Below are positions 1 through 8,592 of a stretch of DNA of 32,632 bases, piece by piece. The notes beneath the pieces were generated by a model. The model saw only the letters and a list, made by a program, of their open reading frames with translations. It had not been told where the DNA came from and did not search any database. Origin of the DNA: an uncultured Christensenella sp. (GTDB taxonomy: Bacteria > Bacillota > Clostridia > Christensenellales > Borkfalkiaceae); assembly GCA_905203015.1 (NCBI GenBank), contig CAJKUC010000018.1, positions 1 through 32,632 on the forward strand. Direction: 5' to 3'. The translations under genes and the position numbers were made by a program. Position 1 is the stretch's first letter. Each line of letters begins with the position of its first letter.

Positions 1-1351
1 CGCCGCGGAAATATCCTAAATCCGCATACGGCCACGTGGTGGCGTTCATCATAGTGTCAATATCTTTATCGGTAACTTCCCACCATTTTTTCATAACGGC
101 GTTGCCGTTTTCGTCCTTAACCTCGCCGCAGGCGTCCACGCAGCACGCGCCCGAGTTGATAAGGTGAATAAAGCCGTCCGCTTCTTTGGCGTGTCCTTCC
201 AACTCGTAACCCGTTACGCGCTTCACAGCTTCGCCCGACCAGTACGTTCTCACGTCCGCGAACATCTGCGCTCTGCCCGTTAAAAGTTTCATAAACAACA
301 TACTCGTTGCGTTTAAGGTATCGTTTTCCGTGCCTAAAATATACGGTTCTCTCGCGCCGTCCCAGTCGAACGACGAGTTAAGAATACTTTCGGGAAAATC
401 GCAGTTCGGGTAGAAGTCCGTCCATTGCCGTTGCCCCTGAAAACCGCCGACAATCGCGTTATGCCCTACGGCTTCTTCTTCACAGCCCTGCGGCAGGTTC
501 TTATTGCCGTTGTACAAGTCCTTGATAATGCACGCCATTTTCGCCGTGAATTCCCAGTCTTTCTCTTTTTCCGCGGCACTCTTCTGCATTTCTTTCGGGT
601 TTTTATCGAAATCGGGCTTGCACTTCTCTTTCACCCATTTCAAGGCTTTTTCATACTCTTTCTCGTCGTAAATTCCCTTTTCCATTCGGCGGATGATTTC
701 CACTTCGTCTACCGATTCCACCCGCATACCGAGATACTCTTCGAAAAATTCGGGACTAATAATCGAGCCGCCGATGCCCATCGTTACCGAACCGATTTGA
801 AGGTAGGACTTACCGCGCATCGTTGCCACCGCTACCGCCGCACGGGCAAAGCGCAAAATCTTTTCCTGCACGTCTTGCGGAATCGTGGTATCGTCCGCTT
901 CCTGCACTTCGTGTCCGTAAATGCCGAACGCGGGCAAGCCTTTCTGCGCGTGCGTTGCGAGAACGCTTGCAAGATACACCGCGCCGGGACGTTCCGTGCC
1001 GTTGAAACCCCACACCGCTTTGATTGTGAGCGGGTTCATATCCATTGTTTCCGCGCCGTAGCACCAGCACGGCGTTACCGTGAGCGTGATGTCCACGCCC
1101 GCTTTCTTGAATTTATCTTCGCATGCCGCCGCTTCCGCCACGCGCCCGATTGTGGTATCCGCGATAATCACTTTCGCGTGTTCGCCGTTTGAATAAAACA
1201 CGTTTTCTTCGATGAGTTTCGCCGCGGATTTCGCCATGTTCATCGTCTGATCTTCCAGCGATTCGCGCACCTTTATTTTACCCCGTCTGCCGTCGATTGT
1301 AGGTCTTATTCCGATAACGGGATAACTTCCGATTAACCTTGATTCTGCCAT
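1..1351 (-). CDS. fucI: L-fucose isomerase (3' end beyond window)
   Basis: Converts L-fucose to L-fuculose in the cytoplasm, the first committed step of fucose breakdown. The 450 visible codons align with E. coli FucI almost from the first residue: IGIRPTIDGRRGRIKVRESL near residue 13, TVTPCWCYGAETMDM near 92, GFNGTERPGAVYLAS near 115, and YGHEVQEADDT near 145. The metal and catalytic acids are present as Glu342 (ILGTEND) and Asp366 (FADVRTYW), matching E. coli Glu337 and Asp361. The last roughly 140 residues, with the expected C-terminal histidine, lie outside the window. The ATG follows an AAGGAG site by 8 bases. It sits 19 bp downstream of fucU and is the last gene seen in the operon. Confidence 0.96.
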   Translation of the reverse strand, partial: MAESRLIGSYPVIGIRPTIDGRRGKIKVRESLEDQTMNMAKSAAKLIEENVFYSNGEHAKVIIADTTIGRVAEAAACEDKFKKAGVDITLTVTPCWCYGAETMDMNPLTIKAVWGFNGTERPGAVYLASVLATHAQKGLPAFGIYGHEVQEADDTTIPQDVQEKILRFARAAVAVATMRGKSYLQIGSVTMGIGGSIISPEFFEEYLGMRVESVDEVEIIRRMEKGIYDEKEYEKALKWVKEKCKPDFDKNPKEMQKSAAEKEKDWEFTAKMACIIKDLYNGNKNLPQGCEEEAVGHNAIVGGFQGQRQWTDFYPNCDFPESILNSSFDWDGAREPYILGTENDTLNATSMLFMKLLTGRAQMFADVRTYWSGEAVKRVTGYELEGHAKEADGFIHLINSGACCVDACGEVKDENGNAVMKKWWEVTDKDIDTMMNATTWPYADLGYFRG

Positions 1352-1370
1352 TGTTGTTTGCTCCTTGTTT

Positions 1371-1802
1371 TTATTTGATTACGCCTTTTTTCAGAATGAT
1401 ATTCGCGTATACCGCTTCTTCGCCCGTGGCGATTATGGCAAACGCGGTTTTCGCACGCTCGTAGAACGCGAAGCGGTCGATATTTCCGATTTGTACGTTT
1501 TTATCGTGCTTCTCGGCTATCTTTTCGTATTCTTTCCAGATCACGGGATTGATTTTACCCTTGTCGCAATCCATAAGCCGCATTAAAATCATATTCGGAT
1601 TAGAATACGTATCGAGCGGAATCAACGAAAGTACCGCTTCGAGCATCGCCGCGCCGTCGATTCCGTCCGCGCGGATTACACGTTTGCCGAACGTTTCCGC
1701 GGGAAAATTTCCGTCCGCAATCACGATTTCGTCGCCGTGCCCCATTTCGCAAAGTGTTTTTAAAAGTTCCGGCGAGATGATTTTTGGTACGTTTTTCAGC
1801 AT
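1371..1802 (-). CDS. fucU: L-fucose mutarotase (RbsD/FucU family)
   Basis: Interconverts alpha and beta anomers of L-fucose so that the isomerase receives its preferred form. The 143 residues match E. coli FucU over the full length: ISPELLKTLCEMGHGDEIV at 9-27 with the catalytic-site His22, DGNFPAE near 31, VIRADG near 42, RFAFYERAKTAFAI near 111, and the terminal YANIILKKGV. No signal peptide, so it is cytoplasmic. Its ribosome site AAAGGAGTGA overlaps the TGA stop of the upstream phosphorylase gene, which points to translational coupling. It is placed directly before fucI. Confidence 0.97.
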   Translation of the reverse strand: MLKNVPKIISPELLKTLCEMGHGDEIVIADGNFPAETFGKRVIRADGIDGAAMLEAVLSLIPLDTYSNPNMILMRLMDCDKGKINPVIWKEYEKIAEKHDKNVQIGNIDRFAFYERAKTAFAIIATGEEAVYANIILKKGVIK

Positions 1803-1806
1803 GGTT

Positions 1807-3969
1807 TCACTCCTTTATCCATCTGATTTCCATAGGTGCAAGCGAAAGGTTTGTTTTCTTGCCGTTGATATCGTAAAAATCGGTTGTCTGCGGCTGATCA
1901 GAATTGTTTACTACCGCATACTTCTTCGCCGCGGGATAATAATTGCATTCCGCGGCGGCGTTCGTCGCATAGCACACGTTTAAATCTTTCTTCGCCACGC
2001 AACACATCGCCTTATACAGCAGCCGCGAATTCTCGAAACTGTACGGAAGCCCCGTAATATAAAAACTCCTGCCGCTGCCGTACTCGTTCACCGCCATCTT
2101 CACTTCGCCTACGTTCACGTTTCTCTTAAATCTGTCGCTGAACGCAATATCCAGCACTTTCGTCTTTTCCAGCGCGTAGATATTCTTCTTGTCCTCTCCG
2201 TAATCCACACTTTCAAGCCCCGCCGTCAGTTCGTGCGGCACCTTTGTTATGTTATATTTATCCACTAAAAGCGTATAGCCGATTTCTTCGTCCACACCAA
2301 GCACGTCCGCCAGTTGGAAGTATCTTCCGTTCCCTTCGCACGCCGTCGGCTCGCCTACGCCGATGAATCCGCCTCCGTTATACACGAATCTGCGTATCGA
2401 CGCCTGCAATCTTTCGTCCAGCCATTCTTTTCCGCCCGAATACGACGTATACGCGTCTCCCGCGTTTATGATGACGTCTATATCCTGCGGCACTCCGTCT
2501 TTCACTTCGTCAAACGACAAAAATTCGATATCTACGGGCAATCCGCTAATCGCTTCCAGTATCCCCTGATACGAATAGATCTGCTGATACCAGAGTTCGT
2601 GCGCCACCATATGGCTCATCCAACTTCTCTTCTTTCCCCAGGCGTTCAGCAGCCCCGCTTTCAGCCTGCACCACGGTTTTTTGTTATCCACCGCCGCGTA
2701 TATCGTCCGGAATTCGTCCGCCACTTCCGCCACACGGTCTACAAACGCCGGAAATTTCGCCGCCAGCGAAAGATACCCGCCGAATCCCATGCGGTCTATC
2801 GGTTTCCGCATGATTGCACGCCTTGCCGTCCGCCAGTTGCGGTTCAATTCTTCCACCGCGTTCTTTTCGTTTCCCTCAAAAAACGTATCGGGAAAGAAGT
2901 ACGGCAGAAATCTCCCTTCGTGGTATTTTACGTGCGGAATTTCCGATAACATTCTCACCGTTACTCCGCCGCCTACCGAGCCCACCACGGCGTCCAGCCC
3001 CATATCTTTGAAATGTTCTCCGTACGGCTCGCTGCCTATCCAGTCGTCTCCTAAGAACATCATCGCTTCTTTTCCGTATCCGTGGCAGATTTCCACAAGC
3101 TCTTTAATCGTTTTGCTTACGAACATTTCCACATAGTCCATATACTTTTTGAACTTTTCCGTGGGCGTTCTGAAACAGTTGTTATAATACCCGCTGTCCA
3201 CGAAATCTTCCGCTACCAGTTTTATTCCGCTTTCTTTTTCAAAACCCGCCATCAGCACGGGATTCGCCGTCTGCGCATACCCGAACCACTCCACCTGTTT
3301 CTCTTTTCCGAGGTCGTTGAAAATCAGCGTGAACTGATACAAAAACGTCGTGAATCGCACCACGTTCGTTTCAGGATTCTCTTCGCACCACTTCTTCATA
3401 TGCTCCACGATATACTTCTTCGTCGCCGGAAACGCGGGATCGTACGTCAGTTGCTTCTCGCACGTCCATTCGTTCGTTATGTAATTGTATATCTGCACCG
3501 GATGCCACGTTACGCGCGCAAGAAACGTTACCGTGTATTCGTGAAATTCTTTGCAATTTTCTATCGTTACGACTCCGCTTTTCTCGTCTGCCCGCCAGTC
3601 GCTGCGCGATACTTCCTCTCCCGTGGTGCGATCGTATACCTGCCATAATCCGATATACGTATAGTCCAGCGCGAATTCGTCCGAAAGAAATCCCTTCATG
3701 ATTTCTATTTCCGTTCTCTCGCCTACGGCAAGTTTCCGCTCCGAAAGCAGGAAGATCCGCTGCGCTTCCTCCGGATGCTTCCGCGCCCACTCGTTATCCC
3801 CGCGCACCACGAAATACGTGTTGTACACTTTCCCGAATTGTCCCGCGTTCTTCGGCAGACGCGTTCCGTCGCAATCCCGCACCGCGTCCGCCCCCCATTT
3901 CTCCGCGATTGCTTTCGTCCCTTCCACAAAACTTTCGTCCGTCGGTATTGTAAATCTTCCTTTCTTCAT
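1807..3969 (-). CDS. GH112 1,3-beta-galactosyl-N-acetylhexosamine phosphorylase
   Basis: Phosphorolyses Gal-beta-1,3-GlcNAc (lacto-N-biose) or Gal-beta-1,3-GalNAc to galactose 1-phosphate and the free hexosamine, saving ATP. At 720 residues it has the family length, and it follows the Bifidobacterium longum enzyme closely: GRFTIPTDESF at the start, RFTTFLYQFTLIF near 205, KEAMMFLGDDWIGSEPY near 300 carrying the probable general acid Asp308, EGRFLPYFFPDTFFEGN near 351, and GFGGYLSLAAKFPAFVD near 395. The Pro-Val pair in TWHPVQIYN and the Ser in VVGSVGGG resemble the bifidobacterial enzyme as I remember it. No signal peptide. GH112 also contains galactosyl-rhamnose phosphorylases, so the acceptor is inferred, here supported by the fucose genes alongside. 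An AGGGAAG site precedes the ATG. Confidence 0.93.
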   Translation of the reverse strand: MKKGRFTIPTDESFVEGTKAIAEKWGADAVRDCDGTRLPKNAGQFGKVYNTYFVVRGDNEWARKHPEEAQRIFLLSERKLAVGERTEIEIMKGFLSDEFALDYTYIGLWQVYDRTTGEEVSRSDWRADEKSGVVTIENCKEFHEYTVTFLARVTWHPVQIYNYITNEWTCEKQLTYDPAFPATKKYIVEHMKKWCEENPETNVVRFTTFLYQFTLIFNDLGKEKQVEWFGYAQTANPVLMAGFEKESGIKLVAEDFVDSGYYNNCFRTPTEKFKKYMDYVEMFVSKTIKELVEICHGYGKEAMMFLGDDWIGSEPYGEHFKDMGLDAVVGSVGGGVTVRMLSEIPHVKYHEGRFLPYFFPDTFFEGNEKNAVEELNRNWRTARRAIMRKPIDRMGFGGYLSLAAKFPAFVDRVAEVADEFRTIYAAVDNKKPWCRLKAGLLNAWGKKRSWMSHMVAHELWYQQIYSYQGILEAISGLPVDIEFLSFDEVKDGVPQDIDVIINAGDAYTSYSGGKEWLDERLQASIRRFVYNGGGFIGVGEPTACEGNGRYFQLADVLGVDEEIGYTLLVDKYNITKVPHELTAGLESVDYGEDKKNIYALEKTKVLDIAFSDRFKRNVNVGEVKMAVNEYGSGRSFYITGLPYSFENSRLLYKAMCCVAKKDLNVCYATNAAAECNYYPAAKKYAVVNNSDQPQTTDFYDINGKKTNLSLAPMEIRWIKE

Positions 3970-3988
3970 TTCTTTACTTCCCTTCTTT

Positions 3989-6121
3989 TTATCGTTTTTG
4001 TTTTCCCGTTTGAATTAGCCTGTTTATGCCTTTTTTAAGATGATATGTTTCGCCGTTTATATTTATATCGCACATTTTCGGCGCGGTGACGGAAAGTTCC
4101 GTAAGGCCGCCGTTTGTCAGTTTCGCCGAAATAATCAGACCGCCTCGGGAACGTAGATTTTTAAATCCGATCGTCCGCGTTTTCCATTCCTGCGGAATCG
4201 CAGCGAACAATTCAATTTTTCCCGTATGATCCTGCAACAGCATTTCATGCAACGCATCGCAAAAACCGAATAACGCTTCCAGCGTAAACGGACGATAATG
4301 AAATTGCGTATAACCGAAATGCCTGAAATCTCCGTTCAGATGGAATCCGTTTTCGCCCACGAACCCGCGGCAGAATTGCCGCAATCTTTCATACGACGCG
4401 TTTCCGTTTTTCGCCATCGCATAAATCTGTGCAGACATTACAAACGAAAAACCTACCCAATACCCTGTTCCGAGAATTTCGAGATCCTTTATGCTTGCCT
4501 CGTAAATTTTCTTATGCTCTTCCGTATCGTAATCGATCAGATGCAGAGGATATAAGCACATCAGATGCGAAAAATGTCTGTGCGTTTCCGGCAATTTCTG
4601 CGTTTTATCCAGCATCACCACGCCGTCGGGCGAAATTGCTATATCGTCCAACTTGTTTAAAATTTCTTCGTATTCCGAAGAATCGTCGCCGAGTTTTTCC
4701 GCATACCCCTTCAACGTTCCGAATAAATAAATCAAAAGCGCAAGATCGAAATTCGAGTTTTCCCGCAAATACGACTTTCTCGTATTGTCGAATATTTCGG
4801 GCGACGACGAAAGCGGCAGATATAATTTCCCGTTTTTTTCCGTCAACAATGCCCCGATCGCGCTTCCCGTCTCTTTGAAAAACGGGTATGCGCGCTCTTT
4901 TAAAAACTTCTCGTCTCCCGTGTATAAATAATATTCGTCGAAACTCTGCGCCGCCCAGATCGTCATCGTGGGGGATAAAGAATACTGCGCCCAGCCGCCC
5001 ATCGCCTTTCCGTCGAGGGTCGAGCACGACGGAATCAGCAAACCGTTCACCCCGAAAAATTTTTTTGCGAATTTTTCATATGCCGGCTTTAATTTCCACA
5101 GATAATCTACGAACACCTCGCCTTCTTCCAATCTGTTCGCTTTCAGATAAGACCGGTAGGATAATTCCGTATTCGTGTCGTGGTGATAATCCCCTTTCCA
5201 CGGCGGCAGGCAATCGTTATCCGCCGTCCATACGCCCTGCAGCGGCATCGGATAGCCGCCTTTTCCCGAACAGCATTTAAAAAGATACCAACTTTTCTTA
5301 TACGTGTCGTCCAGCAGTCGATCTCCCGTAGTTACACGCGACTGCCGCCAATATTTTCCCCATTCCTTTTTATGCAGCGCAAACAGGCGTTCGCCTCCGC
5401 ACCGCGCCGCATTCAGCAGCATCTTTTTTCCGTAAGCGATGTAATCTTCATCATCGTCGGTGGTAACAAGCGTGTAATATATCACGCCGTCGTCTTCGTA
5501 AACGATAATGCCGAAAGCATACTTTGTATGCGTATTTTGTTCGTACCAGGTGAATTTTCCGTCGCTTTTCATCGCTGCGGGGGGATATTTCAGCGACATG
5601 TTCGCCGAATTGTCTTCCAGCCCCGTGCCGTTCTGCGGCATGCCCGAAAGGTATGCGGGCACATGAATGCGCAGATTATATTCCGCGTACGTGCGGATCA
5701 CCCCGACGTTCGCTTCGCCCGAAACGAATACCGAAGCAAGTTTCTTCTCGCCGCCGTATATCTCCGCCGTCGCCGTCTTCGGATCGAGCGTACAGGATAT
5801 ATCCTCCGCATTTTTACCGAAATCGAGTTCCAAGCGCCCCGCGGTGATTTTGGAAGGATAAGGCTTGCCCATAAAAATATCTTCAAACAGCCGTTCGCGC
5901 TCCGCCCAGTCCTCTTCCTTTCCGCTTTTCGATAATCTGACGAGATTCTCATACGTAAAGCCTTTTTCGAGCGTGGTTTCATTCGGGCGTAAATCCCATA
6001 AATCCGTCCTGTCCGCGGTGATTTTTACGATGCCGCGGCCGTATACGATGCTTCCCGTCCGACCGTTGCCGAGAGGCGCGCCCTCATCCCAATTTTCTGT
6101 TTTTACAGTGATTTTAGCCAT
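3989..6121 (-). CDS. GH95-like glycosidase (putative alpha-L-fucosidase), variant active site
   Basis: A 710-residue cytoplasmic protein with GH95 layout: an N-terminal beta domain opening with APLGNGRTGSIVYG (residues 15-28), an alpha/alpha-barrel with PLQGVW (293-298), the region HDTNTELSYR (314-323), LSSSPE (437-442), HRHFSHLMCLYP (514-525), then PFTLEALFGF (611-620) before EMLLQDHTGKIELFAAIP, and a C-terminal beta domain. GH95 fucosidases act on Fuc-alpha-1,2-Gal by inversion. Aligned to that family, the general acid is kept (Glu442), but the first of the two catalytic asparagines reads Asp315 (the second is Asn317) and the usual Asp of QIDGNFG reads Glu615. Fucosidase activity therefore rests partly on context (fucI, fucU, GH112); alpha-L-galactosidase activity is an alternative. 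The ATG has only a weak ribosome site, 34 bp after the preceding gene. Confidence 0.78.
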   Translation of the reverse strand: MAKITVKTENWDEGAPLGNGRTGSIVYGRGIVKITADRTDLWDLRPNETTLEKGFTYENLVRLSKSGKEEDWAERERLFEDIFMGKPYPSKITAGRLELDFGKNAEDISCTLDPKTATAEIYGGEKKLASVFVSGEANVGVIRTYAEYNLRIHVPAYLSGMPQNGTGLEDNSANMSLKYPPAAMKSDGKFTWYEQNTHTKYAFGIIVYEDDGVIYYTLVTTDDDEDYIAYGKKMLLNAARCGGERLFALHKKEWGKYWRQSRVTTGDRLLDDTYKKSWYLFKCCSGKGGYPMPLQGVWTADNDCLPPWKGDYHHDTNTELSYRSYLKANRLEEGEVFVDYLWKLKPAYEKFAKKFFGVNGLLIPSCSTLDGKAMGGWAQYSLSPTMTIWAAQSFDEYYLYTGDEKFLKERAYPFFKETGSAIGALLTEKNGKLYLPLSSSPEIFDNTRKSYLRENSNFDLALLIYLFGTLKGYAEKLGDDSSEYEEILNKLDDIAISPDGVVMLDKTQKLPETHRHFSHLMCLYPLHLIDYDTEEHKKIYEASIKDLEILGTGYWVGFSFVMSAQIYAMAKNGNASYERLRQFCRGFVGENGFHLNGDFRHFGYTQFHYRPFTLEALFGFCDALHEMLLQDHTGKIELFAAIPQEWKTRTIGFKNLRSRGGLIISAKLTNGGLTELSVTAPKMCDININGETYHLKKGINRLIQTGKQKR

Positions 6122-6155
6122 TTTTTTGTTTTGTAATTCTTTATTTTTCGGCGTT

Positions 6156-7487
6156 TTAATCTTTTTGTATTTCGCTCACGGCAACAAGTTTGCCTTTCCC
6201 GAACGGAAGCGAAGAAGGATATAACTCATCAAATTTCACTTCTTTGATAAACGGCTTCAGATCGCGTACAAGGCAATCGTTTATATATATGTTTTTATAT
6301 CCGATCTGCTCTGCCGTGCAATTCACGTACGGATCGAACAATTCGAGATGTTTGTCCGCGATATACTGCGATTTCGGCCCCACCGTCATAAAATAGGAAT
6401 TCGGATAAGCCGATTTATCCAGTCGGACGCGCACATCGATAAACCGCATGTTTTTTACGTTCGAGCCCACCTCGAACGTCGAGAAATTTCCCGCAACGAG
6501 GTCTCCGTTTAAATAATTCGGTTGTTTGTCCACGGGCGAAGTAGTATCGGCAACGATATTTTCAAACGTAACGTTTTCGATTGTGCCCACGCCGATCTCT
6601 TTTTCGGGAAAATCGGTATATGCGGGCGTCTGCAGGTACATTTTAAACGTCGTCACGTCGGAAACGTTCTTCACCGTAAGATTTTTAATACGGCAATCTT
6701 CTTTTTCGCCGTTTTTATACGGATATACGCCCGGCTGAATCCGGAAAGATTTGTGTACGTTCCGCCCGCTTTCGCTTCGTACGCCGTCGATCGTCAGATT
6801 TTCTATCGCACCGAAATTGATCGAAGAATTATCCCAATCGTAGGCGTTCAGTGCGATCAGATCGTCCTCCGTATGCCCCGAAAGATTTTTTATCGTTCCG
6901 TTTTTCACGCCGCCGTTTATGTGCAACCCGTCGGCAAAACAGTTTTCAAAACGGATATTCTCTATATCGAAATCACTCACTCTGCCTATCTGACAGGCAA
7001 AGCCCGCAGCGGAACGAAACACGATATTTTTCATGGTCAGTCCGCGCACGCCGCTGAATAAAAAGCACGTGGAAACGCCGTGATACGAATCGTTTTCATC
7101 GAAACATCCCGAAACGCCGTACCCGAGCCTCTCTTCGTTTTCTTCGCCCCATACGCCGCCGCAGATCAAAATATTTTCATCGCACGGCGCGTCGGCGGGA
7201 ATTCTGCGATAAGAGCCATCGATCACGTTCTCGTTCCTTAAAAGTAACGTTTTCGCGCCTTTGATCAGAATAATTTCGGCATGTTCGTCGGCTAAAATCC
7301 GCGTATCGGACGGCACAATCAGCGAACGATCGATATAGTATTTCCCTGCAGGGATATAAATTTCCGCATACTCGTTCAGAGCACGGCAAAACGCTTCCGT
7401 CCAGATTTTTCCGTCTTTGTATAACGCAAAGCCGTCGCTTCGTATGCACGATAAATCGATTTTTTTATTTTTTACGCCTGTTCCCAT
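6156..7487 (-). CDS. Cytosolic right-handed beta-helix glycosidase (GH28-like)
   Basis: The 443 residues begin with a pectate-lyase-type cap (YIPAGKYYIDRSLIVPSDTRI, about 44-64) and continue as a chain of short beta-helix turns of the type IKNLTVKNV, IENVTFENI and MKNIVFRSA. An acidic cluster typical of GH28-like enzymes is visible: ADGLHINGG at 185-193 and HTEDDLIALNAYDW at 205-218, with Asp186, Asp208 and Asp209 as candidate catalytic residues. No signal peptide, so it would act on imported oligosaccharide. In this fucose operon a blood-group or mucin linkage is as likely as pectin. The beta-helix family GH110 (alpha-1,3-galactosidases) is an alternative I cannot exclude. The start overlaps the upstream gene's stop by 16 bp and has a GGAG site 10 bases away. 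Confidence 0.7.
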   Translation of the reverse strand: MGTGVKNKKIDLSCIRSDGFALYKDGKIWTEAFCRALNEYAEIYIPAGKYYIDRSLIVPSDTRILADEHAEIILIKGAKTLLLRNENVIDGSYRRIPADAPCDENILICGGVWGEENEERLGYGVSGCFDENDSYHGVSTCFLFSGVRGLTMKNIVFRSAAGFACQIGRVSDFDIENIRFENCFADGLHINGGVKNGTIKNLSGHTEDDLIALNAYDWDNSSINFGAIENLTIDGVRSESGRNVHKSFRIQPGVYPYKNGEKEDCRIKNLTVKNVSDVTTFKMYLQTPAYTDFPEKEIGVGTIENVTFENIVADTTSPVDKQPNYLNGDLVAGNFSTFEVGSNVKNMRFIDVRVRLDKSAYPNSYFMTVGPKSQYIADKHLELFDPYVNCTAEQIGYKNIYINDCLVRDLKPFIKEVKFDELYPSSLPFGKGKLVAVSEIQKD

Positions 7488-8461
7488 ATCGCGGGTTCTC
7501 CCGAAACGTAATGCCAGTAATTGCCAGGCTTCTCCGGCTGCTTATCGGAATAAAAATATACGACGGCAATTTCGGAAGCGATCGATTTTGCCGAAAACGT
7601 TACGCCGCCCGTTCCCGTATACGGCTCATCGGAAAGTTCCACCGTCTCCCACCGATATTCTTCCCCCGTATAAAAGATCTGCCGCAAATTCGCCCAGATA
7701 CCCACATATTCGATCCTTTTCAGAGTAACGGGCAAAACGATCTTCGTGATCTTGCTTGCAAATGCATAAGGCTCGATCACGCTCACTCCTTCCGGCACCA
7801 CGATCGAATCGTACGTATGCCCCTGCGCCAATCGGGCGGGAATTTTCGTCACCTTTGCGGGAATCGTAAACGACGTAAGCGCAGCACATTCCGCAAAAGC
7901 CGAAGCGCCCAGGGACGTCACCGTTTCGGGCAACTTTGCCGTTTTGAGGCTATGGCATCCTTTGAACGCGTAATCTCCCACGGAAACAAGCGCAGACGGA
8001 AAGCGCACCGAAACAATCGCTTCGTTCTCTTTAAAAGAATCGGCTCTGATCGCCGTTACGGGGCTGCCTTTATAGTTGTCCGGCATAAATACGTCCGCCG
8101 CGTTGCCCGTATAGCCCGTGATCAGATAACTTTCCTCTTTCAGCGATTTTGAAAAATTCAACCCCGCCGTATAGGAAATCGTACCCACCGTTTTATTTTC
8201 GGTGACGGGCAGATCGAAATCGAAATTCCATTCCGTAACGCAGTCTTCCTTTTCCGTCTCGGGCGCTTCTACGTTTTTAACGTCGATCTTCCCCCCGGAA
8301 GCAACGCTTATTTCCGCTATCTTCTCGTTATTCTGCACAAACGTCACTTTCACTTCCTGCGTTTTTTCTCCCGTTCCGGCACAGCCGAAAAAGGAAAAAA
8401 CGGATATTCCCGCCGCCAGACACGCCGCATAAAATAAAACGTTTCCCGAAGTTCTTCTCAT
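7472..8461 (-). CDS. BspA-like LRR lipoprotein
   Basis: A surface lipoprotein of 329 residues from the chosen start. The upstream in-frame ATG at 8524 is rejected because GAGGAGCAGG lies directly before the ATG at 8461 and the signal peptide then begins properly (MRRTSGNVLFYAACLAAG, lipobox SFFGC). After a linker it carries TreponemalPallidum-type LRR_5 units such as VSVGDYAFKGCHSLKTAKLP, TSLGASAFAECAALTSFTIP and VIEPYAFASKITKIVLP. It ends with YFYSDKQPEKPGNYWHY and a terminal W, the motif shared with the other LRR proteins of this locus. Such proteins usually bind host or plant surfaces or glycans; here the role is inferred from co-location with a sugar transporter. Confidence 0.82.
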   Translation of the reverse strand: MRRTSGNVLFYAACLAAGISVFSFFGCAGTGEKTQEVKVTFVQNNEKIAEISVASGGKIDVKNVEAPETEKEDCVTEWNFDFDLPVTENKTVGTISYTAGLNFSKSLKEESYLITGYTGNAADVFMPDNYKGSPVTAIRADSFKENEAIVSVRFPSALVSVGDYAFKGCHSLKTAKLPETVTSLGASAFAECAALTSFTIPAKVTKIPARLAQGHTYDSIVVPEGVSVIEPYAFASKITKIVLPVTLKRIEYVGIWANLRQIFYTGEEYRWETVELSDEPYTGTGGVTFSAKSIASEIAVVYFYSDKQPEKPGNYWHYVSGEPAIWEQA

Positions 8462-8592
8462 TCCTGCTCCTCTTAGTAAAAAATTCGTTTCCCTGCCGCC
8501 GAAAGACGAATACGCTTTCCGCACGTTCTTTCACTTTTTCGGCGGAAAGCGTATCGTTTAATTTCCGTTTATCGTAGCCGACAGGTTACGAT
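8462..8592 (-). promoter_or_regulatory. Intergenic leader with two overlapping hairpins
   Basis: This 131-bp gap is one of the longest breaks in the operon. It contains a perfect 12-bp inverted repeat, 8510-8521 with 8543-8554 (loop 21 nt). A second perfect 9-bp pairing, 8496-8504 with 8537-8545, would use part of the loop and three bases of the first stem, so the two cannot fully form together. Neither stem is followed by a clear T-run on the minus strand. It may set mRNA stability or attenuation between the two LRR genes; no ligand class is recognised. Confidence 0.4.

Noticed and set aside
425..1192. Plus-strand open frame of 255 codons
   Set aside because: Lies opposite fucI, whose translation aligns along its whole visible length with L-fucose isomerase.
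8462..8524. Upstream ATG for the LRR lipoprotein
   Set aside because: It would add 21 residues before the signal peptide and lies in the hairpin region, while the ATG at 8461 has an excellent ribosome site.
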